From positions 1,860,001 through 1,924,000 of the forward strand of contig CAWJSX010000001.1 in assembly GCA_963845675.1 (NCBI GenBank): a stretch of 64,000 nucleotides of DNA, in the 5' to 3' direction. This document shows, piece by piece, positions 27,865 through 36,345 of this stretch (positions are counted from its first letter, which is position 1; each line of letters starts with the position of its first letter). Made by a program: the position numbers and the translations under genes. A model generated the notes under the pieces. It saw only the letters and a program-made list of their open reading frames with translations, searched no databases and had not been told where the DNA came from. The stretch is from CAWJMD01 sp963845675 (GTDB lineage Bacteria > Actinomycetota > Actinomycetes > Actinomycetales > CAWJMD01).

Positions 27865-27927
27865 GAATCACCGGTCGCGTGCCTGCTGTCACGTCGCCGG
27901 GAGGTCGGCGCCACTACTGCTCGGCCC

Positions 27928-28474
27928 ATGTCACGGCTGCCCTTCGACCCCATCGACCGGGCGGCCGAGCTGTGGGAGCAGCACTTCGGCGACCCCGTCG
28001 ACATGAAGGTCGTGACGTCGCTGATGCGGGTGCAGCAGATGCTGCTCACGCCGGATCGACTCGCTGCTCAAGCCGTTCGGCGTCACCTTCGCCCGGTACG
28101 AGGTGCTGGTCCTGCTGACGTTCAGCCGGCGCGGGTCGCTGCCGCTGTCCAAGATCGGCGAGCGCCTGATGGTGCACCCCACGTCGGTGACTAACGCGAT
28201 CGACCGGCTCGAGGCCGGCGGCCTGGTGCGACGCGTCCCCGACGCCGTCGACCGGCGGCGGACCCTGGCCGCGATCACCCCCGAGGGGCGAGACGTTGTC
28301 GCGGTCGCCACGCAGGCGCTCCAGGAGGCCGGCTTCGGCCTCGACGACCTCGACCGCCAAGACGCCGTACACCTGTACGGGCTACTCCGTTCGATGAGGC
28401 TGAGCGCCGGAGACTTCCTCGACGAGCGGGCCGAGGCCTTAGGTGCTCACGAGAACGGCCCAACCAGCGCCTAG
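27928..28474 (+). CDS. MarR-family transcriptional regulator (one frameshift)
   Basis: The ~181-residue protein starts at ATG 27928 (MSRLPFDPIDRAAELWEQHF). After a break near 28055 the winged helix follows: FARYEVLVLLTFSRRG, LPLSKIGERLMVHPTSVTNA (recognition helix), IDRLEAGGLVRRVPD and the wing RRTLAAITPEGRD, all standard MarR landmarks. It is divergent from icmF and shares a perfect palindrome with it, so it probably regulates icmF and itself, perhaps sensing an acyl-CoA (inference). Confidence 0.85.
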
Positions 28475-28630
28475 GCCGAACGAGTGACGGCGTGAGGGAC
28501 GACAGGCCGAAAGGGCACCCGTCCGGACCTAGAGGGTCGGGGGGCGGGGGCGGAACCTGGGGGGCAGTGCTGCGACGGCTCCCGCAGCCCGCGGGCACCG
28601 CCTTCGAGGTTATCGACGAAAGGCCCAGCC

Positions 28631-28891
28631 ATGTCCCCCCACACCCGACGCACCTTCCTGCTCGCCGCCGGCGGCGGTGCCGCGGCGGCGGCGGCCGTAG
28701 CCACCACCGCCACCCTTCCCCGCACCCCGTCCGCCTCATCGGTGGACTCCGCGGCCATCACGGCCGACAACCCCCTGGTCGCCTACGTGCGCGACGTGAG
28801 GTCGGGCGAGATCGCCGTGATGGCGGGCGACCGCGAGGTCGTCTTCACCGACAGGGCACTCGCGTCCCGACTGGCCCGAGAGATCCGGTGA
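28631..28891 (+). CDS. small Tat-exported protein, unknown
   Basis: The 86-residue protein begins MSPHTRRTFLLAAGGGAAAA, a twin-arginine signal (RRTFLL, then an Ala-rich helix) with likely cleavage after about residue 35. The mature part is only about 50 residues: DNPLVAYVRDVRSGEIAVMA is predicted as a beta-hairpin, then EVVFTDRALASRLAREIR. Very short for a Tat substrate, which suggests it is exported with a partner or cofactor. It precedes the DUF4331 gene by six bases. Confidence 0.75.
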   Translation: MSPHTRRTFLLAAGGGAAAAAAVATTATLPRTPSASSVDSAAITADNPLVAYVRDVRSGEIAVMAGDREVVFTDRALASRLAREIR

Positions 28892-28897
28892 CCCGCC

Positions 28898-30256
28898 ATG
28901 TCCTCCCACCGCGAAGCACCGGAGATCTCGAAGGACCCGGTCGCCGACAGCACCGACCTCTACGCCTTCGTCAGCCCTGACGACCCCGACACCGTCACGC
29001 TGATCGCCAACTACATCCCACTCCAGGCGCCTGCCGGCGGACCGAACTTCTTCGAGTTCGGCGACGACGTCCTCTACGAGATCCACATCTGCAACTCCGG
29101 GGACGCGAAGCCTGACGTCACCTACGCCTTCCGCTTCACCACCACGGTGCTGAACCCCGACACCTTCCTCTACAACACCGGCCAGATCACGAGCCTGGAC
29201 GACGAGAACTTCAACCGGCGCCAGGTCTACAGCGTGAGCCGGCGGGAGCGCGGGCGGCGTGAGCAGGTGCTGGCCCGCGGGCTGGCCAGCCCGCCGTGCA
29301 ACATCGGTCCGCGCTCGACGCCCGACTACGCGTCACTGGCGATGGCGGCGGTGCACGACCTGCCGGGCGGGCGCACCGTCTTCGCCGGGCAGCGTGCGGA
29401 CGGCTTCTACGTGGACCTGGGGTCCGTCTTCGACCTGCTCGACCTGCGTCCCTTCTCCAACCTGCACCTCATCCCGACCCCCGGGCCGGAGCCGGGCGTG
29501 AACGCGCTGGCCGGCGTCAACGTCCACACGATCGCCCTCAAGGTCCCGATCACCGACCTCACCCGGCGGCAGTGGCGTGGACGGGACTACCAGGAGAGCA
29601 GCTCGGTGATCGGTGTGTGGACGACCGCGAGCCGGCAGAAGTCGAGGATCTTCGACCGCCGCGACCGCAGCTACCGCGGTCACGGTCCGTACCAACAGGT
29701 CTCGCGGCTCGGCAACCCGTTGTTCAACGAGGTGATCGTGCCGATGGGACGCAAGGACGAGTGGAACCAGACCCCACCCGACGACGACGAGGAGTACCTG
29801 GCCAACGTGCAGCGGCCCGAGGTGTCGTCGCTGCTCCCCGTGCTGTACCCGGGCGTGTTCGGGAACCTCGCGGCCCTGGACGCCGATCGTGCCGACCTGG
29901 TGGCGATCCTGCTGACCGGCATCCCGGACGGGATCGTCCCCGGCTTCCAGAACTTCACGGGGAGCACCTACGCCGACCTGCTGCGGCTCAACGTGACCAT
30001 CCCTCCGTCCTCGGACCCGAACGACCTCGGCGTCGTCGGCGGTGACCTCGCGGGCTTCCCGAACGGGCGGCGCGTCGCGGACAACGTGTTCGTGATCGAG
30101 CTGAGGGCCCTGGCGGGAGCGACGTACCCGCTGGTCGATGCGGGCTACTCGCCGGACGGCGCCGTCTCGGTCGTCACCGACGGGGCCCCGAAGCCGGCCT
30201 ACCTCGACGAGTTCCCCTACCTGGGGCACCCCTACAGCGGCTACGACGTGCCCTAG
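28898..30256 (+). CDS. DUF4331 family protein
   Basis: The 452-residue protein opens MSSHREAPEISKDPVADSTD, the signature start of DUF4331 proteins, and continues with LYAFVSPDDPDTVTLIANYI. Internal sections FYVDLGSVFDLLDLRPFS, IFDRRDRSYRGHGPYQQVSR and the late NVFVIELRALAGATYPLVD fit the family. It has no signal peptide. DUF4331 has no assigned function; the neighbours are a Tat-exported peptide upstream and a small acidic protein downstream, overlapping the stop by one base, so three genes form one unit. Confidence 0.9.
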   Translation: MSSHREAPEISKDPVADSTDLYAFVSPDDPDTVTLIANYIPLQAPAGGPNFFEFGDDVLYEIHICNSGDAKPDVTYAFRFTTTVLNPDTFLYNTGQITSLDDENFNRRQVYSVSRRERGRREQVLARGLASPPCNIGPRSTPDYASLAMAAVHDLPGGRTVFAGQRADGFYVDLGSVFDLLDLRPFSNLHLIPTPGPEPGVNALAGVNVHTIALKVPITDLTRRQWRGRDYQESSSVIGVWTTASRQKSRIFDRRDRSYRGHGPYQQVSRLGNPLFNEVIVPMGRKDEWNQTPPDDDEEYLANVQRPEVSSLLPVLYPGVFGNLAALDADRADLVAILLTGIPDGIVPGFQNFTGSTYADLLRLNVTIPPSSDPNDLGVVGGDLAGFPNGRRVADNVFVIELRALAGATYPLVDAGYSPDGAVSVVTDGAPKPAYLDEFPYLGHPYSGYDVP

Positions 30257-30585
30257 TGGGTCACGACCACCGCCACGGGGGAGGGCAGGGCCCGGTCGTC
30301 CTCGACATCGGGGACGGCCGGGGCGCCCTGGTCCTGCACGCTCCCGCCGACATGGTCGGCCTCGAGATCGAGATCAGTCCCGTCGACGACGACTCGGCGC
30401 GCTCCCACGTCGCCGTCCTGCCCCGTCCCGTCGGCGGGTCCGTCCGCCATGCCGCCGTCTACCCGTCGCTCCCCCAGGGCTCCTACCGGCTCTGGCGTCC
30501 CGAGGGCACGCCGACGCCCTGCGTCGAGGTCCGTGACGGAGCGGTCACGGACGTCCGGTGGGAGGAGCTGGCCGCGGACGGCTGA
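30256..30585 (+). CDS. small hydrophilic protein downstream of DUF4331, unknown
   Basis: The 109-residue product starts at GTG 30256, overlapping the DUF4331 stop by one base. It begins MGHDHRHGGGQGPVVLDIGD, a possible His-rich metal site, then GALVLHAPADMVGLEIEISP, VHVAVLP-like strands and SLPQGSYRLW, all predicted beta. The length and strand pattern suggest a small beta-sandwich. I do not recognise the family. Tight spacing indicates translation with the DUF4331 gene. Confidence 0.75.
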   Translation: MGHDHRHGGGQGPVVLDIGDGRGALVLHAPADMVGLEIEISPVDDDSARSHVAVLPRPVGGSVRHAAVYPSLPQGSYRLWRPEGTPTPCVEVRDGAVTDVRWEELAADG

Positions 30586-30628
30586 GCGCGCACCCGTCCC
30601 CGGGGAGCCGTCGCACTAGGCTCACCGG

Positions 30629-31063
30629 ATGGCTGACGACGAGCTGATGCGGTTGCTGGGGTCGCGACGCCACGGGGTCCTCACCACGCTGAAACGCGAC
30701 GGACGGCCGCAGCTGTCGGTGGTCGGTCATCTCCTCGACACCGGCGCGCGCACGCTCCTCATCTCCGTGACCGACGACAGGGCCAAGACGCGCAACCTGC
30801 GCCGGGACCCGCGGGCCAGCTTCATGGTGACCGCCCCCGACGGAGGCGCGTACGTGGTGGCGGAGGGCACGGCCGAGCTGGGTGCTGTGACGACGGACCC
30901 GGGCGACGCCGCCGGCGACGACCTCGTCGACCTCTACCGGGCGCTGGCCGGCGAGCACCCGGACTGGGACGAGTTCCGGCAGGCCATGGTCGACGAGCAC
31001 CGCCTCGTCCTGCGCATCCCGGTCGAGCGCGTCTACGGGTTCGCGGGCTGGGGTCAGGGCTGA
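30629..31063 (+). CDS. PPOX-class F420-dependent flavin/deazaflavin-binding protein
   Basis: The 144-residue protein is a split beta-barrel of the PNPOx-like family. It begins MADDELMRLLGSRRHGVLTT, then LKRDGRPQLSVVGHLLD, ISVTDDRAKTRNLRRDPRA, a typical R-x-K-x-x-N-L-x-x-x-P motif that contacts the cofactor phosphate, and GFAGWGQ at the end. Actinobacterial members bind F420 or FMN and reduce diverse substrates. It is followed two bases later by the TetR gene. Confidence 0.88.
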   Translation: MADDELMRLLGSRRHGVLTTLKRDGRPQLSVVGHLLDTGARTLLISVTDDRAKTRNLRRDPRASFMVTAPDGGAYVVAEGTAELGAVTTDPGDAAGDDLVDLYRALAGEHPDWDEFRQAMVDEHRLVLRIPVERVYGFAGWGQG

Positions 31064-31065
31064 CG

Positions 31066-31692
31066 GTGCCGAGGACCGAGGCGCCGCGCCGGCGGTACGA
31101 CAGCGAGGCCCTGCTCGGCGTCGCCGTCACGGTGTTCACCGAGCGCGGGTACGACGGCACCAGCATGGGCGACCTCGCCGCGATCGCCGGGCTGTCCAAG
31201 TCGTCGCTGTACCACCACGTCGACTCCAAGGAGCAGCTGCTGCGGATGGCGCTGGAACGCGCGCTGGACCCGCTCTTCGCGGTGCTGGACGAGCCGGGCG
31301 CGACCGACGGACCGGCGATCGAGCGGCTCCAGCACGTGGTGCGCCGCACCGTGGGCGTGCTGACCCGACAGCTGCCGTACGTGACCCTCCTGCTGCGGGT
31401 GCGCGGCAATACCGAGACCGAGCGGTGGGCGCTGCGTCGCCGCCGTGAGTTCGACCAGCGAGTGGCCGCCCTGATGGCGCAGGCGGCCCGGGAGGGTCAC
31501 GTGCGGGACGACATCGACCCGGGGCTCGCGACGAGGCTGCTCTTCGGCATGGTCAACTCCGTCGCCGAGTGGTACCGGCCGCCACCTCCGCCCGGTACAC
31601 CCCTGTCCCAGGCCGACCCGATGGGGATCGGCGCCGACGACCTCGCCGACGCCGTGCTGCTGATGACGTTCGGGCACCTGCGCGTAGGTTGA
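31066..31692 (+). CDS. TetR-family regulator of the phenylacetate operon
   Basis: The 208-residue TetR protein has its helix-turn-helix at residues about 12-58: LLGVAVTVFTERGYDGTSMG, DLAAIAGLSKSSLYHHVDSK, EQLLRMAL. A C-terminal ligand domain follows (residues 80-200) with an RLLFGMVNSVAEWYRPP helix common in acyl-CoA-responsive members. It is directly upstream of paaA on the same strand, with a palindromic operator between them, so it very likely represses paaABCDE and may sense phenylacetyl-CoA (inference from context). Confidence 0.85.
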   Translation: MPRTEAPRRRYDSEALLGVAVTVFTERGYDGTSMGDLAAIAGLSKSSLYHHVDSKEQLLRMALERALDPLFAVLDEPGATDGPAIERLQHVVRRTVGVLTRQLPYVTLLLRVRGNTETERWALRRRREFDQRVAALMAQAAREGHVRDDIDPGLATRLLFGMVNSVAEWYRPPPPPGTPLSQADPMGIGADDLADAVLLMTFGHLRVG

Positions 31693-31740
31693 CCCGCACC
31701 CGGACCTCGTCCACAATGGAAACCGACCGATCGGTCGGTT
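31689..31740 (+). promoter_or_regulatory. paaA promoter with 20-bp palindromic operator
   Basis: TTGACC (31689-31694), 17 bases, CACAAT (31712-31717) is a good housekeeping-type promoter. It is followed at once by AACCGACCGATCGGTCGGTT (31721-31740), a perfect 20-bp palindrome of the CGACCG-CGGTCG type bound by many TetR proteins. Its place over the transcription start fits repression by the TetR gene just upstream. Confidence 0.85.
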
Positions 31741-31759
31741 CTAGTCTCGGAGGCTCTCG

Positions 31760-32753
31760 ATGTCCGCTCCCACCCAGCTCGGTGTCCGGCGCGTCCTCAC
31801 CGGGCACGACATCCACTGACGAGGCCTTCGACGCCCTGATCGCCGCGGACGCCCGGATCGAGCCGCGCGACGAGATGCCCGAGGGCTACCGCAAGACGCT
31901 GATCCGGCAGATCGCCCAGCACGCGCACTCGGAGATCATCGGCATGCAGCCCGAGGGCGAGTGGATCTCCCGCGCACCCAGCCTGCGCCGCAAGGCGATC
32001 CTCATGGCCAAGGTGCAGGACGAAGCCGGCCACGGGCTCTACCTGTACTCCGCCGCGGAGACGCTCGGTGTCGACCGCGCGGAGCTGCTCGACCTGCTGC
32101 ACGCGGGCCGCCAGAAGTACTCCTCGATCTTCAACTACCCCACGCTCACCTGGGCCGACATCGGCGCGATCGGGTGGCTCGTGGACGGCGCGGCCATCGT
32201 CAACCAGGTGCCGATCTGCCGCTGCTCCTACGGGCCGTACGCCCGGGCGATGGTCCGCATCTGCAAGGAGGAGTCCTTCCACCAGCGCCAGGGCTTCGAG
32301 AGTCTCCTGACCCTGGCGCGGGGCACCCCCGAGCAGAAGGCGATGGCGCAGGACGCCGTCGACCGCTGGTGGTGGCCGTCGCTCATGATGTTCGGCCCAC
32401 CGGACGCCGAGTCCCCCAACAGCGCGCAGTCGATGGCGTGGGGCATCAAGCGGTTCAGCAACGACGAGCTGAGGCAGCGCTTCGTCGACATGACGGTGCC
32501 GCAGGCCGAGGTCCTCGGGCTGACGCTGCCGGACCCCGACCTGCACTTCGACGGCGAGCACTGGCAGTTCGGGGAGATCGACTGGGCCGAGTTCACCAAC
32601 GTGCTCAAGGGCAACGGGCCGTGCAACGCCGAGCGCATCGAGAACCGCCTCGGCGCCCACACCGAGGGCGAGTGGGTGCGTGACGCGGCCAACGCCTACG
32701 CCGCGAAGCAGGCCGCGCGGGCCGCGTCGGCGCGGACGGAGGACGTCGCGTGA
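31760..32753 (+). CDS. paaA: phenylacetyl-CoA epoxidase subunit PaaA (frameshift near the start)
   Basis: PaaA is the catalytic di-iron subunit of the multicomponent phenylacetyl-CoA epoxidase. ATG 31760 with GGAGG in front reads MSAPTQLGVRRVLTG, then a shift near 31815 joins DEAFDALIAADARIEPRDEM. The ferritin-like core shows KVQDEAGHGLYLYSAAETLG and VRICKEESFHQRQGFE (E-x-x-H iron ligands), CRCSYGPYARAM and the FGEIDWAEFTNVLKGNGPCN C-terminus. About 330 residues, as in other PaaA. The stop overlaps the paaB GTG. Confidence 0.94.
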
Positions 32754-33130
32754 GCGACCCCACCAGCCAGGACCTGCGCGCCGAGGGCGGCCACGGAGCC
32801 GTCCCCGTCTCGGGCGTGCCGACCGAGCCCGCCGACCACTCGTCCGCACGCCGCGACTGGCCGCTGTGGGAGGTGTTCGTCCGCCCGAAGCGGGGTCTCT
32901 CGCACGGGCACGTCGGGTCGCTGCACGCGCCCGACGCCGAGATGGCCGTCCGCAACGCGAGGGACGTCTACACCCGTCGCGGGGAGGGCATCTCGATCTG
33001 GGTCGTGCCCAGCACGCAGATCACCGCGTCCAGCCCCGACGAGAAGGACGCGTTCTTCGACCCGGCTGCGGACAAGGTCTACCGCCACCCCACGTTCTAC
33101 GAGCTCCCCGACGAGGTGCAGCACCTGTGA
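32750..33130 (+). CDS. paaB: phenylacetyl-CoA epoxidase subunit PaaB
   Basis: PaaB is the small structural/bridging subunit of the epoxidase. The 126 residues include WPLWEVFVRPKRGLSHGHVG, SLHAPDAEMAVRNARDVYTR, EGISIWVVPSTQITASSPDE and a KVYRHPTFYELPDEV end, matching the family closely; the first 30 residues are a variable extension. GTGA overlaps at both ends couple it to paaA and paaC. Confidence 0.95.
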   Translation: MSDPTSQDLRAEGGHGAVPVSGVPTEPADHSSARRDWPLWEVFVRPKRGLSHGHVGSLHAPDAEMAVRNARDVYTRRGEGISIWVVPSTQITASSPDEKDAFFDPAADKVYRHPTFYELPDEVQHL

Positions 33131-33898
33131 GCACCACGATCTCCACCCTCGTCCCGCTGGCGCGCTACGCGCTGGCGCTGGGCGACGACGCCCTGGTGCT
33201 CGCGCACCGCTGCGGCGAGTGGATCACCCGTGCCCCGCAGCTGGAGGAGGACGTCGCTCTCGGCAACATCGGCCTCGACCTGCTGGGGCAGGCGCGGACG
33301 CTGCTCACCTACGCGGGCGAGGTGGAGGGGACCGGACGCAGCGAGGACGACCTGGCCTACCTGCGTGAGCAGCGCGACTTCACCAACGTCCAGCTCGTCG
33401 AGCACCCGAACCACGACTTCGCCGTCTCGATGGCGCGGCTGCTCGTCGTTCTCGTCGTACCAGCTGGAGCTGTACTCGCGGCTGGCGAGCAGCACGGACG
33501 CCACGCTGTCCGGTGTCGCCGGCAAGGCCGTGAAGGAGGTCGACTACCACGTCGACCACGCCTCCTCCTGGGTCGTGCGGCTGGGCGACGGCACCGCGGT
33601 CAGCCACGAGCGCATGCAGGCGGGGCTGGAGCGGATCTGGCCCCTGGTCCCCGAGCTGTTCGAGGGTTCCTGGGTCGATCAGGGACTCGTCGCCGAGGGC
33701 GTGGCGGTCGACCCGTCCACGCTGCGCGAGCCCGCGATGGACCGTGTGGCAACGGTTCTCACCACCGCCACCCTGACCGTCCCCGACCGACCGGCGCGCG
33801 TCACCGGCGGGCGGGACGGCGTGCACTCTCAGGCGATGGGCGACCTCCTCGCCGAGATGCAGCACCTGCACCGGTCGCACCCGGGCGCGACGTGGTGA
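33127..33898 (+). CDS. paaC: phenylacetyl-CoA epoxidase subunit PaaC (one frameshift)
   Basis: PaaC is the structural, non-catalytic ferritin-like partner of PaaA. The chain starts at GTG 33127 with LVPLARYALALGDDALVLAH, then LEEDVALGNIGLDLLGQART, FTNVQLVEHPNHDFAVSMAR. A break near 33445 joins YQLELYSRLASSTDATLSGV and KAVKEVDYHVDHASSWVVRL, the standard family strings. About 257 residues. Stop and paaD start share GTGA. Confidence 0.93.
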
Positions 33899-34411
33899 GC
33901 CTGATGGCCGACCGAGCGACCTCGCTGCGCTCCGGACGTCGAGCGCGCCCGGGCAGCCGCCGCCTCGGTGCTCGACCCCGAGGTGCCGGTGCTGACGATC
34001 GACGACCTGGGCGTGCTCCGCGACGTCGAGGTCACCGACGACGGCGTCGTCGTCGTGACGATCACGCCGACCTACTCCGGGTGCCCGGCGATGGACGCTA
34101 TCCGCACCGACGTGCGAGAGGCCGTGCAGCGCAGCGGGTTCGACGTCGTCGACGTGAGGACGGTGCTCTCCCCGGCGTGGACCACCGACTGGATGAGCGA
34201 CGAGGGCCGGCGCAAGCTGTCCGAGTACGGGGTGGCCCCGCCTGCCCCTCGCCAGGCCGGCGGGCCCGTGGCCGTCACGCTGTCGGTCCGCTGCCCGCAG
34301 TGCGGGTCGCCCGACACCCGTGAGCTGTCGCGCTTCGGGTCGACTGCCTGCAAGTCGTTGTGGCAGTGCCGTTCCTGTGCCGAGCCCTTCGACCACTTCA
34401 AGGCGATCTGA
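33895..34411 (+). CDS. paaD: phenylacetate pathway protein PaaD (one frameshift)
   Basis: PaaD is a DUF59/MIP18-type protein that likely matures the iron-sulfur or iron centre of the epoxidase. After a frameshift near 33945 the chain reads VLDPEVPVLTIDDLGVLRDV, ITPTYSGCPAMDAIRTDV (DUF59 Cys) and VRCPQCGSPDTRELSRFGST with CRSC, a C-terminal zinc-ribbon typical of PaaD. About 172 residues. The GTG start 33895 gives VSLMADRATSLRS before the break. It joins paaE by a one-base overlap. Confidence 0.9.
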
Positions 34412-35559
34412 TGACCACGCGGACCACCGACACCGACCCCACCGCGAACGGCGCCTCGACCAGCACCCTGCCCCAGGTGGCGGCGTCGCGGCACCGCGTC
34501 GAGTTCCACCCGCTGAAGGTCGCCGATCTCGAGCGACTGACGTCCGAGGCCGTCGCCGTCACCTTCGAGGTGCCCGACGACCTCGCGGACGACTACGCCT
34601 TCACACCGGGCCAGCACCTGACGCTCCGCACCGAGGTGGACGGCGAGGAGGCGCGGCGCAGCTACTCCATCTGCTCGCCCCCGACCGACGGCCGGCTGCG
34701 CGTGGCGGTGAAGCGGATCGAGGGCGGCCTGTTCTCCGACCACGCGAACGCCGGGCTCGAGGTCGGCGACGTGCTCGACGTGATGACCCCTGCCGGCCGC
34801 TTCGGCCGTGAGCCCGAGCCGACGGCACGGCGCCGCTACGCCGCTGTCGTGGCCGGCAGCGGGATCACCCCCGTGATGGCCGTGATGGGAGCCGTCCTCC
34901 GGGTCGAGCCGCACAGCACGTTCACCCTGGTCTACGGCAACCGCGACTCGTCGACCGTCATGTTCGCGGACGAGATCGCCGACCTGAAGGACCGGTACCC
35001 CGACCGGCTCCAGCTCGTGCACGTGCTGTCGCGCGAGCCCCACGACGCGGACCTGCTGCACGGCCGCATCGACGCCGACAAGCTCGACCGCCTGCTGGAT
35101 GCGCTGATGCCGCCCGACCAGGTGGACGACTGGTTCCTGTGCGGGCCGTTCGGGATGGTCGAGCAGGTCCGCGAGACGCTGCGCGAACGGGGCGTGCCGA
35201 ACTCGTCCATCCACCTCGAGCTCTTCCACGTCGACGGGGAGGCCCCTCGCGTCGCCCGTCCGAGGACGGGAGGCGACGACACCGGGTGCGAGGTCACGGT
35301 CCGCCTCGACGGCCGGTCCACGACGTTCACGATGCCCGACGAGGGCTCGGTGCTCGACGCCACCCTCGCCGTCCGCGCCGACGCGCCCTTCGCCTGCAAG
35401 GGCGGCGTGTGCGGGACCTGCCGCGTGATGGTGCGCGAGGGCGAGGTCGAGATGACCCGCAACTACGCGCTGGAGCCCGAGGAGATCGCCGCCGGGTACG
35501 CGTTGGCCTGCCAGTCGGCACCCACGACCGGCAGACTCGTGGTCGACTTCGACGTCTAG
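34411..35559 (+). CDS. paaE: phenylacetyl-CoA epoxidase reductase subunit PaaE
   Basis: PaaE moves electrons from NADPH to the di-iron PaaA. The 382 residues run: FAD domain (PGQHLTLRTEVDGEEARRSY, where R-x-Y-S binds flavin), NAD(P) domain (AGSGITPVMAVMGAVL, CGPFGMVEQV) and a C-terminal plant-type 2Fe-2S domain with CKGGVCGTCRVMV and a later C in YALACQS (C-x4-C-x2-C-x-n-C). The domain order is that of PaaE/Class IA-like reductases. Translation is likely coupled to paaD. paaK and the downstream ring-cleavage genes are not in the window. Confidence 0.96.
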   Translation: MTTRTTDTDPTANGASTSTLPQVAASRHRVEFHPLKVADLERLTSEAVAVTFEVPDDLADDYAFTPGQHLTLRTEVDGEEARRSYSICSPPTDGRLRVAVKRIEGGLFSDHANAGLEVGDVLDVMTPAGRFGREPEPTARRRYAAVVAGSGITPVMAVMGAVLRVEPHSTFTLVYGNRDSSTVMFADEIADLKDRYPDRLQLVHVLSREPHDADLLHGRIDADKLDRLLDALMPPDQVDDWFLCGPFGMVEQVRETLRERGVPNSSIHLELFHVDGEAPRVARPRTGGDDTGCEVTVRLDGRSTTFTMPDEGSVLDATLAVRADAPFACKGGVCGTCRVMVREGEVEMTRNYALEPEEIAAGYALACQSAPTTGRLVVDFDV

Positions 35560-35588
35560 CAGGCCGAGGCAGACCGAGGGAGACGGGC

Positions 35589-36332
35589 ATGGACACGACG
35601 GACGACCGACCCCAGCTCGAGCCCATGCCGGACGACTGGGAACGCGCTCTCGTCATCGTGGCCCATCCCGACGACCCCGAGTACGGGCTCGCGGCCGCCG
35701 TCGCTGTCTGGACCGCGGCGGGCAGGGACGTCCGGTACGTGTTGGCCACGCGAGGCGAGGCCGGCATCGCCGGGCTGGCCCCTGGCGAGTCCGCGGATGA
35801 GCGCACGCGCGAGCAGATCGCGTCGAGCGCCGCCGTCGGCGTGGACGTCGTGGAGTTCCTCGACCACCCCGACGGGCGGCTCGTCGAGGGCCTCGACCTG
35901 CGGCGCGACCTGGCGGCGGCGGTCCGGCGGCACCGCCCCGAGCTGGTGCTCAGCCTCAACCACCACGACACGTGGGGTCCCGGCCGGTGGAACAGCGCCG
36001 ACCACCGCGCCCTCGGACGCTCGGTGCTGGACGCGGTCGCCGACGCGGGCAACGAGTGGATCTTCCCCGAGCTGACCCAGCACCATCTCGAGCCCTGGGG
36101 CGGCACGCGGTGGGTGGCCTTCGCCTCGTCCACGGCGGCGACGCACGCCGTCGACGTCACCGACGGCATCGAGCCGGCGGTCGCGGCGCTGACCGAGCAC
36201 CGCCTGTACCTCGAGGCGCTCAGCGACGACCCGGTCGAGGAGCAGGCGCGCAGGCAGGTCGAGATGGTGACGGGTCCGAACCCGCGCTTCGGTGGTCGCC
36301 CGTCCGTCACCTTCGAGCTGTACGGCGGCTGA
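35589..36332 (+). CDS. PIG-L/LmbE-family deacetylase
   Basis: The 247-residue zinc hydrolase has the metal-binding AHPDDPEYGLAAAVAVW motif near residue 27 (A-H-P-D-D-x-E), VLATRGEAGIAG, a DHPDGRL and an SLNHHDTWGPGRWNSADHRAL segment that supplies the third histidine. Family members remove N-acetyl groups from glucosamine derivatives, including MshB and Mca in mycothiol metabolism, but this protein lacks specificity marks. It lies 30 bases after paaE, and may be transcribed with it. Confidence 0.88.
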   Translation: MDTTDDRPQLEPMPDDWERALVIVAHPDDPEYGLAAAVAVWTAAGRDVRYVLATRGEAGIAGLAPGESADERTREQIASSAAVGVDVVEFLDHPDGRLVEGLDLRRDLAAAVRRHRPELVLSLNHHDTWGPGRWNSADHRALGRSVLDAVADAGNEWIFPELTQHHLEPWGGTRWVAFASSTAATHAVDVTDGIEPAVAALTEHRLYLEALSDDPVEEQARRQVEMVTGPNPRFGGRPSVTFELYGG

Positions 36333-36345
36333 GACTCCCTGCGGG

